From the NCBI GenBank assembly GCA_035653295.1, contig DASRCB010000040.1, forward strand, positions 1 to 7,013: DNA of 7,013 nt, in the 5' to 3' direction. The notes under the pieces are model-generated. The model worked only from the letters and a program-made list of their open reading frames with translations, did not search any database and had not been told where the DNA came from. Source of the stretch: DASRCB01 sp035653295. GTDB taxonomy: Bacteria > Acidobacteriota > Terriglobia > Bryobacterales > Bryobacteraceae. Positions 1 through 5,906 of this stretch are shown here, piece after piece (the stretch's first letter is position 1; the number at the start of each line of letters is the position of its first letter). The translations under genes and the position numbers were made by a program.

Positions 1-850
1 TCAGTGCGCCGTGCAGAATCGTCACTGGACTGATGCCGATGTCCTGCCCCATGACTATGGTCCCGGTTCTCTCGTTAACGACTACCCTCGCCTGCCGATC
101 CGAGTCGATGGGCAGCTCTTCCACCTCGGAAATGAACTCGACCGGCCGGCCTTTCCAGTCTGGCGGCGCATCCACGGTAATGAGGCCCGAATTTACCGCT
201 CGCGCCACCTGGGCGTTGTCCGTCGATCCGAAGCGCGCATTGATCACTCGCGCGATGCGTGCTGCGCTGGTGTGATCCGACTGCCGTAACTGGAGGCGGA
301 TACGGCCCGCCGGCTCGATGGATGGCGAATTCCGCTCGATAATGGCCCCCGAGGGCACCCGGCCGGCCGTCGGATGATTGACTGTCTGCGAGTTCCCGCC
401 CCGCCCCGCAACGAAGCCGCCTGTCACTACCGATCCCTGCGCCATCGCGTACACCTGCCCGTCCGGGCCTTTCAACGGCGTCATCACCAGCAATCCACCC
501 TGGAGATTGCTCGCGTCGCCGATCGCCGCCACCGTGATGTCGACTTTCGACCCCGGCTGCGCGAACGCCGGCAGAGTCGCCGCCACAAGCACCGCGGCCG
601 TATTTCGGACCAGAATCGCGGTGGGCGCCACCTGCACGCCCATGCGCGCCAGAAGATTGGTCAGGCTCTGCGCCGAAAAGACGGTCTGCCGCTTGTCCCC
701 CGTTCCGTTCAACCCCACCACTAATCCATAACCCAGCAGTTGGTTGTCGCGGATGCCTTCAACGTTCACCAAGTCCTTTACCCGCGTCTCCGGAACCGCC
801 GCCATCAGCAGCGCGCCCAGCAGCACAATGGTGAGTCGTCGTAGGGGCAT
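1..850 (-). CDS. flgI: Flagellar P-ring protein FlgI (partial, C-terminus outside the window)
   Basis: FlgI forms the periplasmic P-ring, the bushing around the distal rod in the peptidoglycan layer. I translated it directly from the reverse strand: an uninterrupted frame runs from ATG at 850-848 to the left edge, giving 283 residues of a protein usually about 340-370 long. Residues 1-18 (MPLRRLTIVLLGALLMAA) form a Sec signal peptide with two arginines and a hydrophobic core. The family hallmark follows at about 24-52: VKDLVNVEGIRDNQLLGYGL, then VVGLNGTGD. Further family signatures are PAFAQPGSKVDITVAAIGDA, LVMTPLKGPDGQVYAMAQG and, near the edge, VVVNERTGTIVMG followed by ISPVTILHG. The start lies 1 nt after the flgH stop (TGA-T-ATG) with no clear Shine-Dalgarno, so translation is probably coupled to flgH. 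The family is certain; only the C-terminal end is unseen. Confidence 0.97.
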   Translation of the reverse strand, partial: MPLRRLTIVLLGALLMAAVPETRVKDLVNVEGIRDNQLLGYGLVVGLNGTGDKRQTVFSAQSLTNLLARMGVQVAPTAILVRNTAAVLVAATLPAFAQPGSKVDITVAAIGDASNLQGGLLVMTPLKGPDGQVYAMAQGSVVTGGFVAGRGGNSQTVNHPTAGRVPSGAIIERNSPSIEPAGRIRLQLRQSDHTSAARIARVINARFGSTDNAQVARAVNSGLITVDAPPDWKGRPVEFISEVEELPIDSDRQARVVVNERTGTIVMGQDIGISPVTILHGAL

Positions 851-851
851 A

Positions 852-1532
852 TCAGAATGGGAGCAAACCCAGCAATAATCGATAAAGGAAGAACGGCTGC
901 TTCACGGCATCATTGACGATCCCCTTGCCGTTTACAAGAACTCTCATGTTTGCAATCCGATCGGATGTAATCGAGTTGGACGGCGAGAGATCGTCCGGCC
1001 GGATGATCCCCTGAATCGTGACCGTCTGGTGCTCCCCGTTGACGTAAACTTCCTTGCCGCCCTGAATGAACAGGTTCCCGTTCGCGAACACGAATTTCAC
1101 TTCCGCGGACAATGTCGTGGTAAGCGTGCTGTCGCGGCTGGTGGTCGCCTGTCCCTGCAACTGTTGGTTGCCGCTCATATTCGCCAGGTTCACCCAGGGA
1201 CTGGACGCCGGAAACACTTTCCCCAGACTCGTCACGCTCGCCGTGGCGCTCGACTTGCGGCTCGTATTCGTCACCCCCGTCGAGACCGCGGAGGCCTGGT
1301 CGTTCACGATGATGTTCACCAGATCGTGAATCTGACCGGCGCGCAAATCGCGAGCCAGATCGGACATCCGCGCTCCCGGCGCATACAGCGATCCGGGTGA
1401 CGCCGGCATTGTCGGCGGCTGTCGTACCAGGGAGTTGAAGTCAATCGCCGACGGCGGGGGCGCCTTGCGTCTGCCCAGCGCGGACGGCCCGACCACCACC
1501 GCGGCCACGATCACAAACAGCATCGTTCTCAT
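852..1532 (-). CDS. flgH: Flagellar L-ring protein FlgH, without a lipoprotein cysteine
   Basis: FlgH forms the L-ring around the rod in the outer membrane. The protein has 226 residues, a normal length. Residues 1-20 are a signal peptide (R2, hydrophobic core MLFVIVAAVVVG, then PSALG). Conserved blocks follow: GSLY (48-51) with an RMSDLARD stretch, AGQIHDLVNIIVND (65-78), FANGNLFIQGGKEVYVNGE (149-167), the TIQGIIRPDDL signature (172-182), and N186/S190 with the DRIANMRV stretch. FlgH is normally a lipoprotein anchored by a cysteine after the signal peptide. Here the SALGRRK junction has no cysteine, and the whole protein contains none, so it should be cleaved by signal peptidase I, if at all. 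The start overlaps the flgA stop as ATGA and has GGAG (1541-1544) 8 nt upstream. M4 is a less likely alternative start. flgI follows after 1 nt. Confidence 0.95.
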   Translation of the reverse strand: MRTMLFVIVAAVVVGPSALGRRKAPPPSAIDFNSLVRQPPTMPASPGSLYAPGARMSDLARDLRAGQIHDLVNIIVNDQASAVSTGVTNTSRKSSATASVTSLGKVFPASSPWVNLANMSGNQQLQGQATTSRDSTLTTTLSAEVKFVFANGNLFIQGGKEVYVNGEHQTVTIQGIIRPDDLSPSNSITSDRIANMRVLVNGKGIVNDAVKQPFFLYRLLLGLLPF

Positions 1533-2446
1533 ATTCGGTTCTCCGGCGTGACGCGAATCAGCGCCGCCCCGCGGCCCGTTGTCTCCGCGCGCAGCGTCCG
1601 GCCGCTGGTCTTGTCCCGAAGAAGGACGGGTTTTCCCGGCTGCCCGGCCGAGGCCGCTTCCCGGTCGAAGCTCAAACGGACGCTCCCGCTCTCCACCGTC
1701 ACCCGTACCTTCTGGCCTGGTGAAATCAGTTCCGGCTCTCCCAGCCAGCGCTTGTCGATAACATCGCCTGCGCGAATCCCATGCACCGCCCGTTTTCCGA
1801 CCACTTCCGCGGCAGACGAGACGCGCTCCCCGGTGCTGCCCGAAAAATCGTTCATCGACGCAGCCTCCACCATCTCTGCCGAGATTTCGGAGCCCGCGGC
1901 GATGTTCCGTACGGCCCGCATCGCTGTCACCACCCGCGTGAGCTTCACCCGCACCCAGACCGGCATGGTCCGCCGTTCGTCATAAACAAACCTTCCGCGC
2001 CACAGCACCGCCGCTTCTGCATCGCCTTTCGCCGGCCGGCCCAGGCCCGCCATGCTGAATTCCAGGTGGCCCTCCGGTACGCTGATCCGCGAAAAATCCA
2101 CGATCTCGATCTGCGCGCCGTCCAGCTCCGGCAAGTGCGCGAGCGCGCCCATGATTCTCGCCGCCCCGAGCGGTGAGACCGCGCGTTCGACACAGACCTC
2201 TCGAACATCGCCGTCGCTTACCGGCAGCCCCCTTCGTCGCGCAGCCTGCAGCAGCTCTTTCGCAGTAATCACGCGGCGCGTGCCTGGGACCGGCGTCCAG
2301 CCGATGAACTCCGGCCCCTCCGAATCCGATCGGAATACGGGAATGGCAGTGGCGACGTCGCTGACGAGAATGCGATCGTGCGCCGCGTGAACGCAGCCGC
2401 TGTGACCCATGTACGCTGCCGCGGCGGCGAGAACCAGCTCGATCAT
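1529..2446 (-). CDS. flgA: FlgA, P-ring assembly chaperone with SAF domain
   Basis: FlgA is a periplasmic chaperone that helps FlgI assemble into the P-ring. The 305-residue product ends with the family's SAF and barrel region: AVRNIAAGSEISAEMVE (178-194), VVGKRAVHGIRAGDVIDKRW (215-234), SPGQKVRVTVESGSVRLSF (242-260) and LRDKTSGRTLRAETTGRG (276-293). The N-terminal half is divergent, as is common for FlgA. The start is well fixed: ATG overlaps the flgG stop as ATGA, and an in-frame TAA lies only two codons upstream. The export signal looks weak: MIELVLAAAAAYMGHSGCVHA has an acidic E3 and no lysine or arginine in the n-region. The position between the rod and ring genes agrees with its role next to FlgI. 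Assignment rests on the C-terminal domain and the context, and both are strong. Confidence 0.92.
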   Translation of the reverse strand: MIELVLAAAAAYMGHSGCVHAAHDRILVSDVATAIPVFRSDSEGPEFIGWTPVPGTRRVITAKELLQAARRRGLPVSDGDVREVCVERAVSPLGAARIMGALAHLPELDGAQIEIVDFSRISVPEGHLEFSMAGLGRPAKGDAEAAVLWRGRFVYDERRTMPVWVRVKLTRVVTAMRAVRNIAAGSEISAEMVEAASMNDFSGSTGERVSSAAEVVGKRAVHGIRAGDVIDKRWLGEPELISPGQKVRVTVESGSVRLSFDREAASAGQPGKPVLLRDKTSGRTLRAETTGRGAALIRVTPENRI

Positions 2447-3231
2447 CGGAGATTATTCACCTGCTGATACATGTCGTCAGCCGCCTTCACTACTTTCGAA
2501 TTCGCCTCGTAGGCTCGCTGCGTAACAATCATGTTGATGAACTCATCCACCACGCTCACGTTCGACTGCTCGATATAACCCTGCATCAGCGTCCCCAGTC
2601 CCTCCTGGCCCCCGGGCAGCGCCACGGTCGGATCGCCCGACGCGTCGGTCGGCTTGAACATGTTGTTGCCGATGCTGTTCAGCCCGGCGGGATTGGTGAA
2701 ATTCGCGAGCTGGATCTGCCCTGCTACCTGCGACGCCGTCTGACCGGGCTGCGTATAGCTCACCGTGCCGTCCGCGGCGATCGTGACCGACTGCGCCTGG
2801 GGTGGAATCGTGATCTGCGGCTCCAGGGCATCTCCGCTCGCGGTCACAATGTTGCCGTCGCGGTCGAGCTGAAAATTTCCGGCGCGCGTATACCCGAGCT
2901 CGCCGGAAGGGAGCCGGACCTGGAAAAAGCCTCGCCCCTGAATCACCACATCCAGAGGATTGTTCGTGCTCTGAAAGTTGCCCTGGGCGAAGATGATCTC
3001 GTTCGACGCGGGCCGCGTGCCCAGTCCCACCTGCAACCCGCTGGGGACGATGGTCTGCGAGCCCGCCGCCGCGCCCGGCTGAATGAAGGTCTGATACAGC
3101 AGATCCTGGAACTGCGTCCTGCGCATCTTGAAACCTGTGGTGTTCGCGTTCGCCAGGTTGTTCGCGATCGTATCCAGGTTCATTTCCTGCGCGGCCATGC
3201 CGCTCCCGGCGCTGAACAGTGCTCGTATCAT
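2443..3231 (-). CDS. flgG: Flagellar distal rod protein FlgG
   Basis: FlgG builds the distal rod that crosses the periplasm inside the P- and L-rings. The protein is exported by the flagellar type III system, so no Sec signal is expected and none is present. At 262 residues it has the usual length. The N-terminal helix MIRALFSAGSGM and the rod/hook signature ANNLANANTTGFK (23-35) are intact. The central GRGFFQVRLPSGELGYTRAGNFQ block is typical of the FlgG/FlgE fold. The C-terminal helix (224-262, NVSVVDEFINMIVTQRAYEA onward) matches the FlgG consensus. The start is preceded by AGGA (about 3240-3243) with an 8-nt spacer, inside the 14-nt gap after flgF. The stop overlaps the flgA start. Nothing is missing or unusual. 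Confidence 0.98.
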   Translation of the reverse strand: MIRALFSAGSGMAAQEMNLDTIANNLANANTTGFKMRRTQFQDLLYQTFIQPGAAAGSQTIVPSGLQVGLGTRPASNEIIFAQGNFQSTNNPLDVVIQGRGFFQVRLPSGELGYTRAGNFQLDRDGNIVTASGDALEPQITIPPQAQSVTIAADGTVSYTQPGQTASQVAGQIQLANFTNPAGLNSIGNNMFKPTDASGDPTVALPGGQEGLGTLMQGYIEQSNVSVVDEFINMIVTQRAYEANSKVVKAADDMYQQVNNLR

Positions 3232-3245
3232 GTGTCTGGTCCTGT

Positions 3246-3989
3246 TTATCCGCTCGTGCGCGCTACATCTTCCACGGCCTGTTTGTTCATTTCGTTCCCT
3301 ATCGACATGGCGCGCTGCAGCATCTCGAACTGGCGCATCACGCTCACCAGCTTCACCGCCGCCTGAGCCGGTTGAACGTTCGCTGACTCGACGCTCCGCT
3401 GCTCCACCTTAACGTCCGTCGCCGGGGCGGGGGTCAGGGTCGAGACCGATAGCCGGAAATACGTACTCTCCTGCTTTTCAAGTGTCCGGGGCGCGGTGAA
3501 GTTCACAAGCTTAAACTGAGCGACCTCATTGCCCCCCTGAAGAATCCGCCCCGTCCCGTCAACCTGAGTCGATTTTGTGCCGTCGATTCGAATCGGCTTA
3601 TTCTCGGCATTGAGGACGGGATATCCCTGTCTCGTAGTAAGCGTTCCGTCGTTTGAGACTCGAAACGAGCCGTTCCGCGTATACAAAACGCCGTTCGGGC
3701 CCTGGACTGTGAAGAACCCCTCGCCGGATAAAGCGAGGTCCAGTTCGTTCCCCGTGGGAGTGATCTGTCCCTGCGAAAAGTCCGTCCATTGCTTCTCAGT
3801 GACCGGCGATTCGGTCGGCGCCGGAAGACCGCTGTCCGACGCAGCCTCCTCGCTGTGGTACAGGCCGTAGAAGTCGGTGTCTGCTTTGAATCCAGCGGAA
3901 GATGAGTTCGCGATGTTATTGGCCAGCATGTCGAGCGTTTCCATGCGCGCCCTCATGCCACTTGCCGCCGTCGTCGTTAGCGGATCCAT
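3246..3989 (-). CDS. flgF: Flagellar proximal rod protein FlgF
   Basis: FlgF is a proximal rod subunit exported by the flagellar type III apparatus. I chose ATG at 3989-3987, giving 247 residues, the family's normal size. The frame stays open upstream to 4412, but that extension has no FlgF character and lies antisense to fliK. From the chosen start the N-terminus reads MDPLTTTAASGMRARMETLD, then the rod signature LANNIANSSSAGFK (22-35). Further matches are LALSGEGFFTVQGPNGVLYTRNGSF in the centre and, at the C-terminus, SANVQPAQAAVKLVSVMRQFE followed by MLQRAMSIGNEMNK. An AGGG sequence sits 5 nt before the ATG. A sigma-54-type promoter at 4011-4026 would start transcription near 4000, independently supporting this start. 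It is the first gene of the flgF-flgG-flgA-flgH-flgI operon. Confidence 0.95.
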   Translation of the reverse strand: MDPLTTTAASGMRARMETLDMLANNIANSSSAGFKADTDFYGLYHSEEAASDSGLPAPTESPVTEKQWTDFSQGQITPTGNELDLALSGEGFFTVQGPNGVLYTRNGSFRVSNDGTLTTRQGYPVLNAENKPIRIDGTKSTQVDGTGRILQGGNEVAQFKLVNFTAPRTLEKQESTYFRLSVSTLTPAPATDVKVEQRSVESANVQPAQAAVKLVSVMRQFEMLQRAMSIGNEMNKQAVEDVARTSG

Positions 3990-4010
3990 AATCGCCCTGC
4001 ACACGGACGA

Positions 4011-4026
4011 AGCAATTCGCCTGCCG
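4011..4026 (-). promoter_or_regulatory. Sigma-54 (-24/-12) promoter of the flgF operon
   Basis: Read on the minus strand, 4026-4011 is CGGCAGG-CGAA-TTGCT. The sigma-54 consensus is TGGCACG-N4-TTGCW. Five of seven bases match in the -24 element and all of TTGCW matches, with the exact GG-N10-GC spacing. With the C at 4012 as position -12, transcription would begin near 4000, leaving an 11-nt leader (GCAGGGCGATT) that carries the AGGG ribosome site of flgF. Both the match and its distance to the gene fit. Activity is not demonstrated. Confidence 0.62.
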
Positions 4027-4172
4027 CACTCACACGCCGGAATCACGACCCAGTTGACAGCCGCAATCTCGGATCGAAACACCACGACCTCCCCGGCGTC
4101 TCGTTCCGGGACGTGCTCCGGCCGAAATCCCACTTCGAAACAAGCAAATCGTTGAAAATGAGCACCGGATTT

Positions 4173-4188
4173 TGGTCCGCTTTTTGCC
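4173..4188 (+). promoter_or_regulatory. Sigma-54 (-24/-12) promoter of the fliK-flgD-flgE operon
   Basis: The sequence TGGTCCG-CTTT-TTGCC has the exact GG-N10-GC spacing. It matches five of seven bases of the TGGCACG element and the TTGC core of the -12 element, with a T-rich run before GC. With the C at 4187 as -12, transcription would start near 4199. That is 17 nt before the ATG at 4216 but only 2 nt before the alternative GTG at 4201. Its mirror-image placement relative to the flgF promoter strengthens both calls. Confidence 0.6.
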
Positions 4189-4215
4189 CTTGCAACGTTC
4201 GTGACCGCCCTGCCG

Positions 4216-5526
4216 ATGAACACAAGCGCCCCTGCGACAGCGGCGCCGCCCCCCGGTGCAGGCGCCGGCGTCCGAAGTAATGCGTCCGCTTCTTCGGACC
4301 TGGGAGCGTTCCTCGCTGCGTTCCTCGAAACCACGGCTGTATTGCCCGCCGACAGCGCCGTAGTGGATGCAGGTCCGCGTGGAGCGAGGTCACTGAACTC
4401 TGCTGAGAGCAAGCCTGACGCGAACCAACAAAAGAAACAGAAGCGGGATGATCCAATGATGTTGGCCCCTCTCGCTACCCCTGCCTTCGTACCGGATATC
4501 CCGCTCGTGTCGTGGGTGCAGCCTGCGCTGAACGGCGGTCCCGCCGATCATGCAGCCCTCTCTCTTACCATGGATGTTTCAACCCGCGTGGCCCCGACTC
4601 TGGTCATGCCGCAGGCGCTGCACGTTGACGCCGCGAACAGCGACCCGACCGCGGCAAACCAGGCTCAGGCGCGTCCACCAGTCGTTCTGGTCGCGGAAAT
4701 CGTGCAGCATTCGGCGACGGATCCCGCGAATATCGCGCCCCCTGTTCCTGACAATGATCCAGAGATTTCCGTTAACTCGCCAGCGGTTCCTGCAAATCGC
4801 CAGGCTGCGGCAGGCTCCTTCGCCGATAACGTCAATCCCGCGCCGGAATCGCCAGGCATGGTTCCGGCAAAAGCCGCGAATCACCCCAATGAGATCAGCG
4901 CCGCAAGTGCGCCATCCCGAGTCGCCGCTCGCCAGGACGCTCCTGCTCCGCATGCCGCCCAGCACGCATTACTCGTCGGGGCGCCCGACGCGTCGGCTGC
5001 ATCGGACGTTGTCGCACCGACCGCACCGGCGGCCTCGAAGCTAACGCCCGCTGCACCGAATGCGCCAATGCCCTCCGTTGCGCCTGTTCATGCAACGAAT
5101 ACGCCGGCCGTCCAGACTTCGGCTCCATTGCGCGAAATGACATTTCGCGTCGGTGAACAGGCAGCCCATCAGGTGAATGTTCATGTGGTCGATCGCGGCG
5201 ATGGAAACGTCCACATCGCGGTCCGAACCGGCAACGCCGATCTGAGCAGCCGCATTCAAACAGACGCGCCGAAACTCGCCGAGTCCCTGCACGACAACGG
5301 CTTCGATTCGGAACTGTGGACACCGGCGCATGATGGCGGCTCCGGTGTTCACCGGGCCAGCGAATCGCAGCGCGATCAGAATCGGGACGCCGGCGGCTCG
5401 GGAAGTGGCGCCGGTCAACAACAAGAGCAGCAGGAACGGCAGCAGCCCCAGCATGACGACGGCGGCGAGTGGCAGGACGAGATCGTTTCGCTCCTGCCGG
5501 GTTTCTCGTGGAAGGGAGAGAACTGA
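4216..5526 (+). CDS. fliK: FliK-like flagellar hook-length control protein
   Basis: FliK is a secreted molecular ruler that stops hook growth and switches the export gate from hook to filament substrates. The product has 436 residues from ATG 4216 (441 from GTG 4201), against 405 in Salmonella. Residues 1 to about 305 are low-complexity and rich in Ala, Pro, Asn and Ser, the usual disordered ruler region. At about 308-365 lies the only recognisable domain, a Flg_hook-type C-terminal domain: MTFRVGEQAAHQVNVHVVDR, GNVHIAVRTGNADLSSRIQT, then LAESLHDNGFDSEL. A Gln/Gly-rich tail follows and ends in SLLPGFSWKGEN. I prefer ATG 4216 because the predicted transcription start is near 4199; neither start has a clear Shine-Dalgarno. 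The stop TGA shares its last base with the flgD ATG. Position before flgD and flgE is the classic fliK location. The identification relies on the short domain plus the context. Confidence 0.82.
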   Translation: MNTSAPATAAPPPGAGAGVRSNASASSDLGAFLAAFLETTAVLPADSAVVDAGPRGARSLNSAESKPDANQQKKQKRDDPMMLAPLATPAFVPDIPLVSWVQPALNGGPADHAALSLTMDVSTRVAPTLVMPQALHVDAANSDPTAANQAQARPPVVLVAEIVQHSATDPANIAPPVPDNDPEISVNSPAVPANRQAAAGSFADNVNPAPESPGMVPAKAANHPNEISAASAPSRVAARQDAPAPHAAQHALLVGAPDASAASDVVAPTAPAASKLTPAAPNAPMPSVAPVHATNTPAVQTSAPLREMTFRVGEQAAHQVNVHVVDRGDGNVHIAVRTGNADLSSRIQTDAPKLAESLHDNGFDSELWTPAHDGGSGVHRASESQRDQNRDAGGSGSGAGQQQEQQERQQPQHDDGGEWQDEIVSLLPGFSWKGEN

Positions 5527-5855
5527 TGAATACCCTTGCGGTTCAAAGCAGCAGCGGGACCGGAGCGGCATCCGGCGCGGCGACAGGCTCGACCACGCCG
5601 ACGGCAAAGGACCCCGTCGATCCACTTACCGACAAGCAAACCTTTATCACTCTGCTTGTGGCTCAGTTGAAGAATCAGGACCCGCTGAATCCGACCGACG
5701 GAGTTCAGTTCCTGTCTCAGCTGACCGAAATCAGCAGTGTCGAACAATTGGTCGACATCCGCCAGGATACCGACATCCTCGCCCAGGCGGGCGCCACCCC
5801 GGTGACATCGCAGGACGGGAGCAAGTCGTCCGGCTCGGACGCAGGCTCATCGTGA
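5526..5855 (+). CDS. flgD: Hook cap scaffold FlgD, short form (N-terminal domain only)
   Basis: FlgD caps the growing hook and guides FlgE subunits into place. The start is ATG 5526, sharing one base with the fliK stop (TGATG), with GGGAG (5514-5518) 7 nt upstream; the frame extends further upstream but only antisense-free inside fliK. The 109-residue protein opens with a Ser/Gly/Thr-rich stretch (1-27), followed by the intact FlgD N-terminal signature FITLLVAQLKNQDPLNPTDG (40-59) and VQFLSQLTEISSVEQL (60-75). After about residue 85 only a short Ser/Gly-rich tail remains. FlgD of Salmonella has about 230 residues, with a C-terminal Tudor/FnIII-like region that is absent here. Short FlgD proteins are known in some bacteria, so it may well be functional. 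After the TGA the same frame continues as TNASGSGSRTNQP to a TAA at 5895-5897. Confidence 0.9.
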   Translation: MNTLAVQSSSGTGAASGAATGSTTPTAKDPVDPLTDKQTFITLLVAQLKNQDPLNPTDGVQFLSQLTEISSVEQLVDIRQDTDILAQAGATPVTSQDGSKSSGSDAGSS

Positions 5856-5895
5856 ACCAATGCGTCCGGTTCCGGCTCACGCACGAATCAGCCTT

Positions 5896-5902
5896 AAGGA
5901 GG
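5896..5902 (+). promoter_or_regulatory. Strong Shine-Dalgarno of flgE that fixes a GTG start
   Basis: AAGGAGG is a near-perfect anti-16S match and the strongest ribosome site in the window, fitting a highly produced hook subunit. It lies 4 nt before the GTG at 5907, whose frame encodes the FlgE N-terminus. An ATG at 5905-5907 overlaps that GTG in another frame, but it is only 2 nt from the site and its frame ends after 12 codons at 5941-5943. The first bases of the site are also part of the in-frame TAA that follows flgD. Confidence 0.85.
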
Positions 5903-5906
5903 AAAT

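Larger units (their letters stand above)
3990..4215. promoter_or_regulatory. Divergent control region between the rod/ring and hook operons
   Basis: This 226-nt non-coding stretch separates the divergent starts of flgF and fliK. It has two outward-facing -24/-12 promoter matches, one near each end, leaving about 145 bp (4027-4172) between them. That interval contains an imperfect inverted repeat at 4097-4113 (arms CGTCTC and GGGACG, 5-nt spacer) and two direct copies of CACGACC (4044-4050 and 4083-4089). Sigma-54 promoters require an upstream activator of the NtrC/FleQ/FlrC kind, and its sites normally lie 80-150 bp away, so a shared site here is plausible. The boundaries are seen in the sequence; the activator role is inferred. 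Confidence 0.7.

Noticed and set aside
11..731. Plus-strand open frames across the first 730 bases
   Set aside because: They are antisense to flgI, whose minus-strand frame carries the full set of FlgI signatures.
4054..4082. Sigma-70 promoter with a perfect -35 TTGACA (4054-4059)
   Set aside because: At spacings of 16-18 nt the -10 positions read like GAAACA, AAACAC or AACACC, with poor match to TATAAT, so the -35 hexamer alone is not enough.
4074..4142. Direct repeat TCGAAACA at 4074-4081 and 4135-4142, and the palindrome TTCGAA
   Set aside because: An 8-base repeat 61 bp apart with no further copies is within chance, and no known binding site is matched.
4191..4206. A second minus-strand sigma-54 candidate, GGTCACG-AACG-TTGCA
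   Set aside because: The -12 part is perfect, but the near-invariant GG doublet of the -24 element is out of register by one base (N11 spacing), and the 4011-4026 match is better placed for flgF.
3990..4412. N-terminal extension of FlgF by 141 residues (open frame to 4412)
   Set aside because: The FlgF family N-terminus begins at ATG 3989, the resulting length is normal, a ribosome site and sigma-54 promoter lie just upstream, and the extension runs antisense to fliK with no family similarity.
4043..4456. Minus-strand open frame of 137 codons
   Set aside because: It overlaps the divergent promoter region and the 5' end of fliK, has no recognisable motif, and looks like a chance frame in GC-rich DNA.
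5041..5625. Minus-strand open frame of 194 codons
   Set aside because: It is antisense to the fliK C-terminal domain and the flgD start, both supported by family motifs; its own translation is unrecognisable and Arg/Leu-rich, as expected of a shadow frame.
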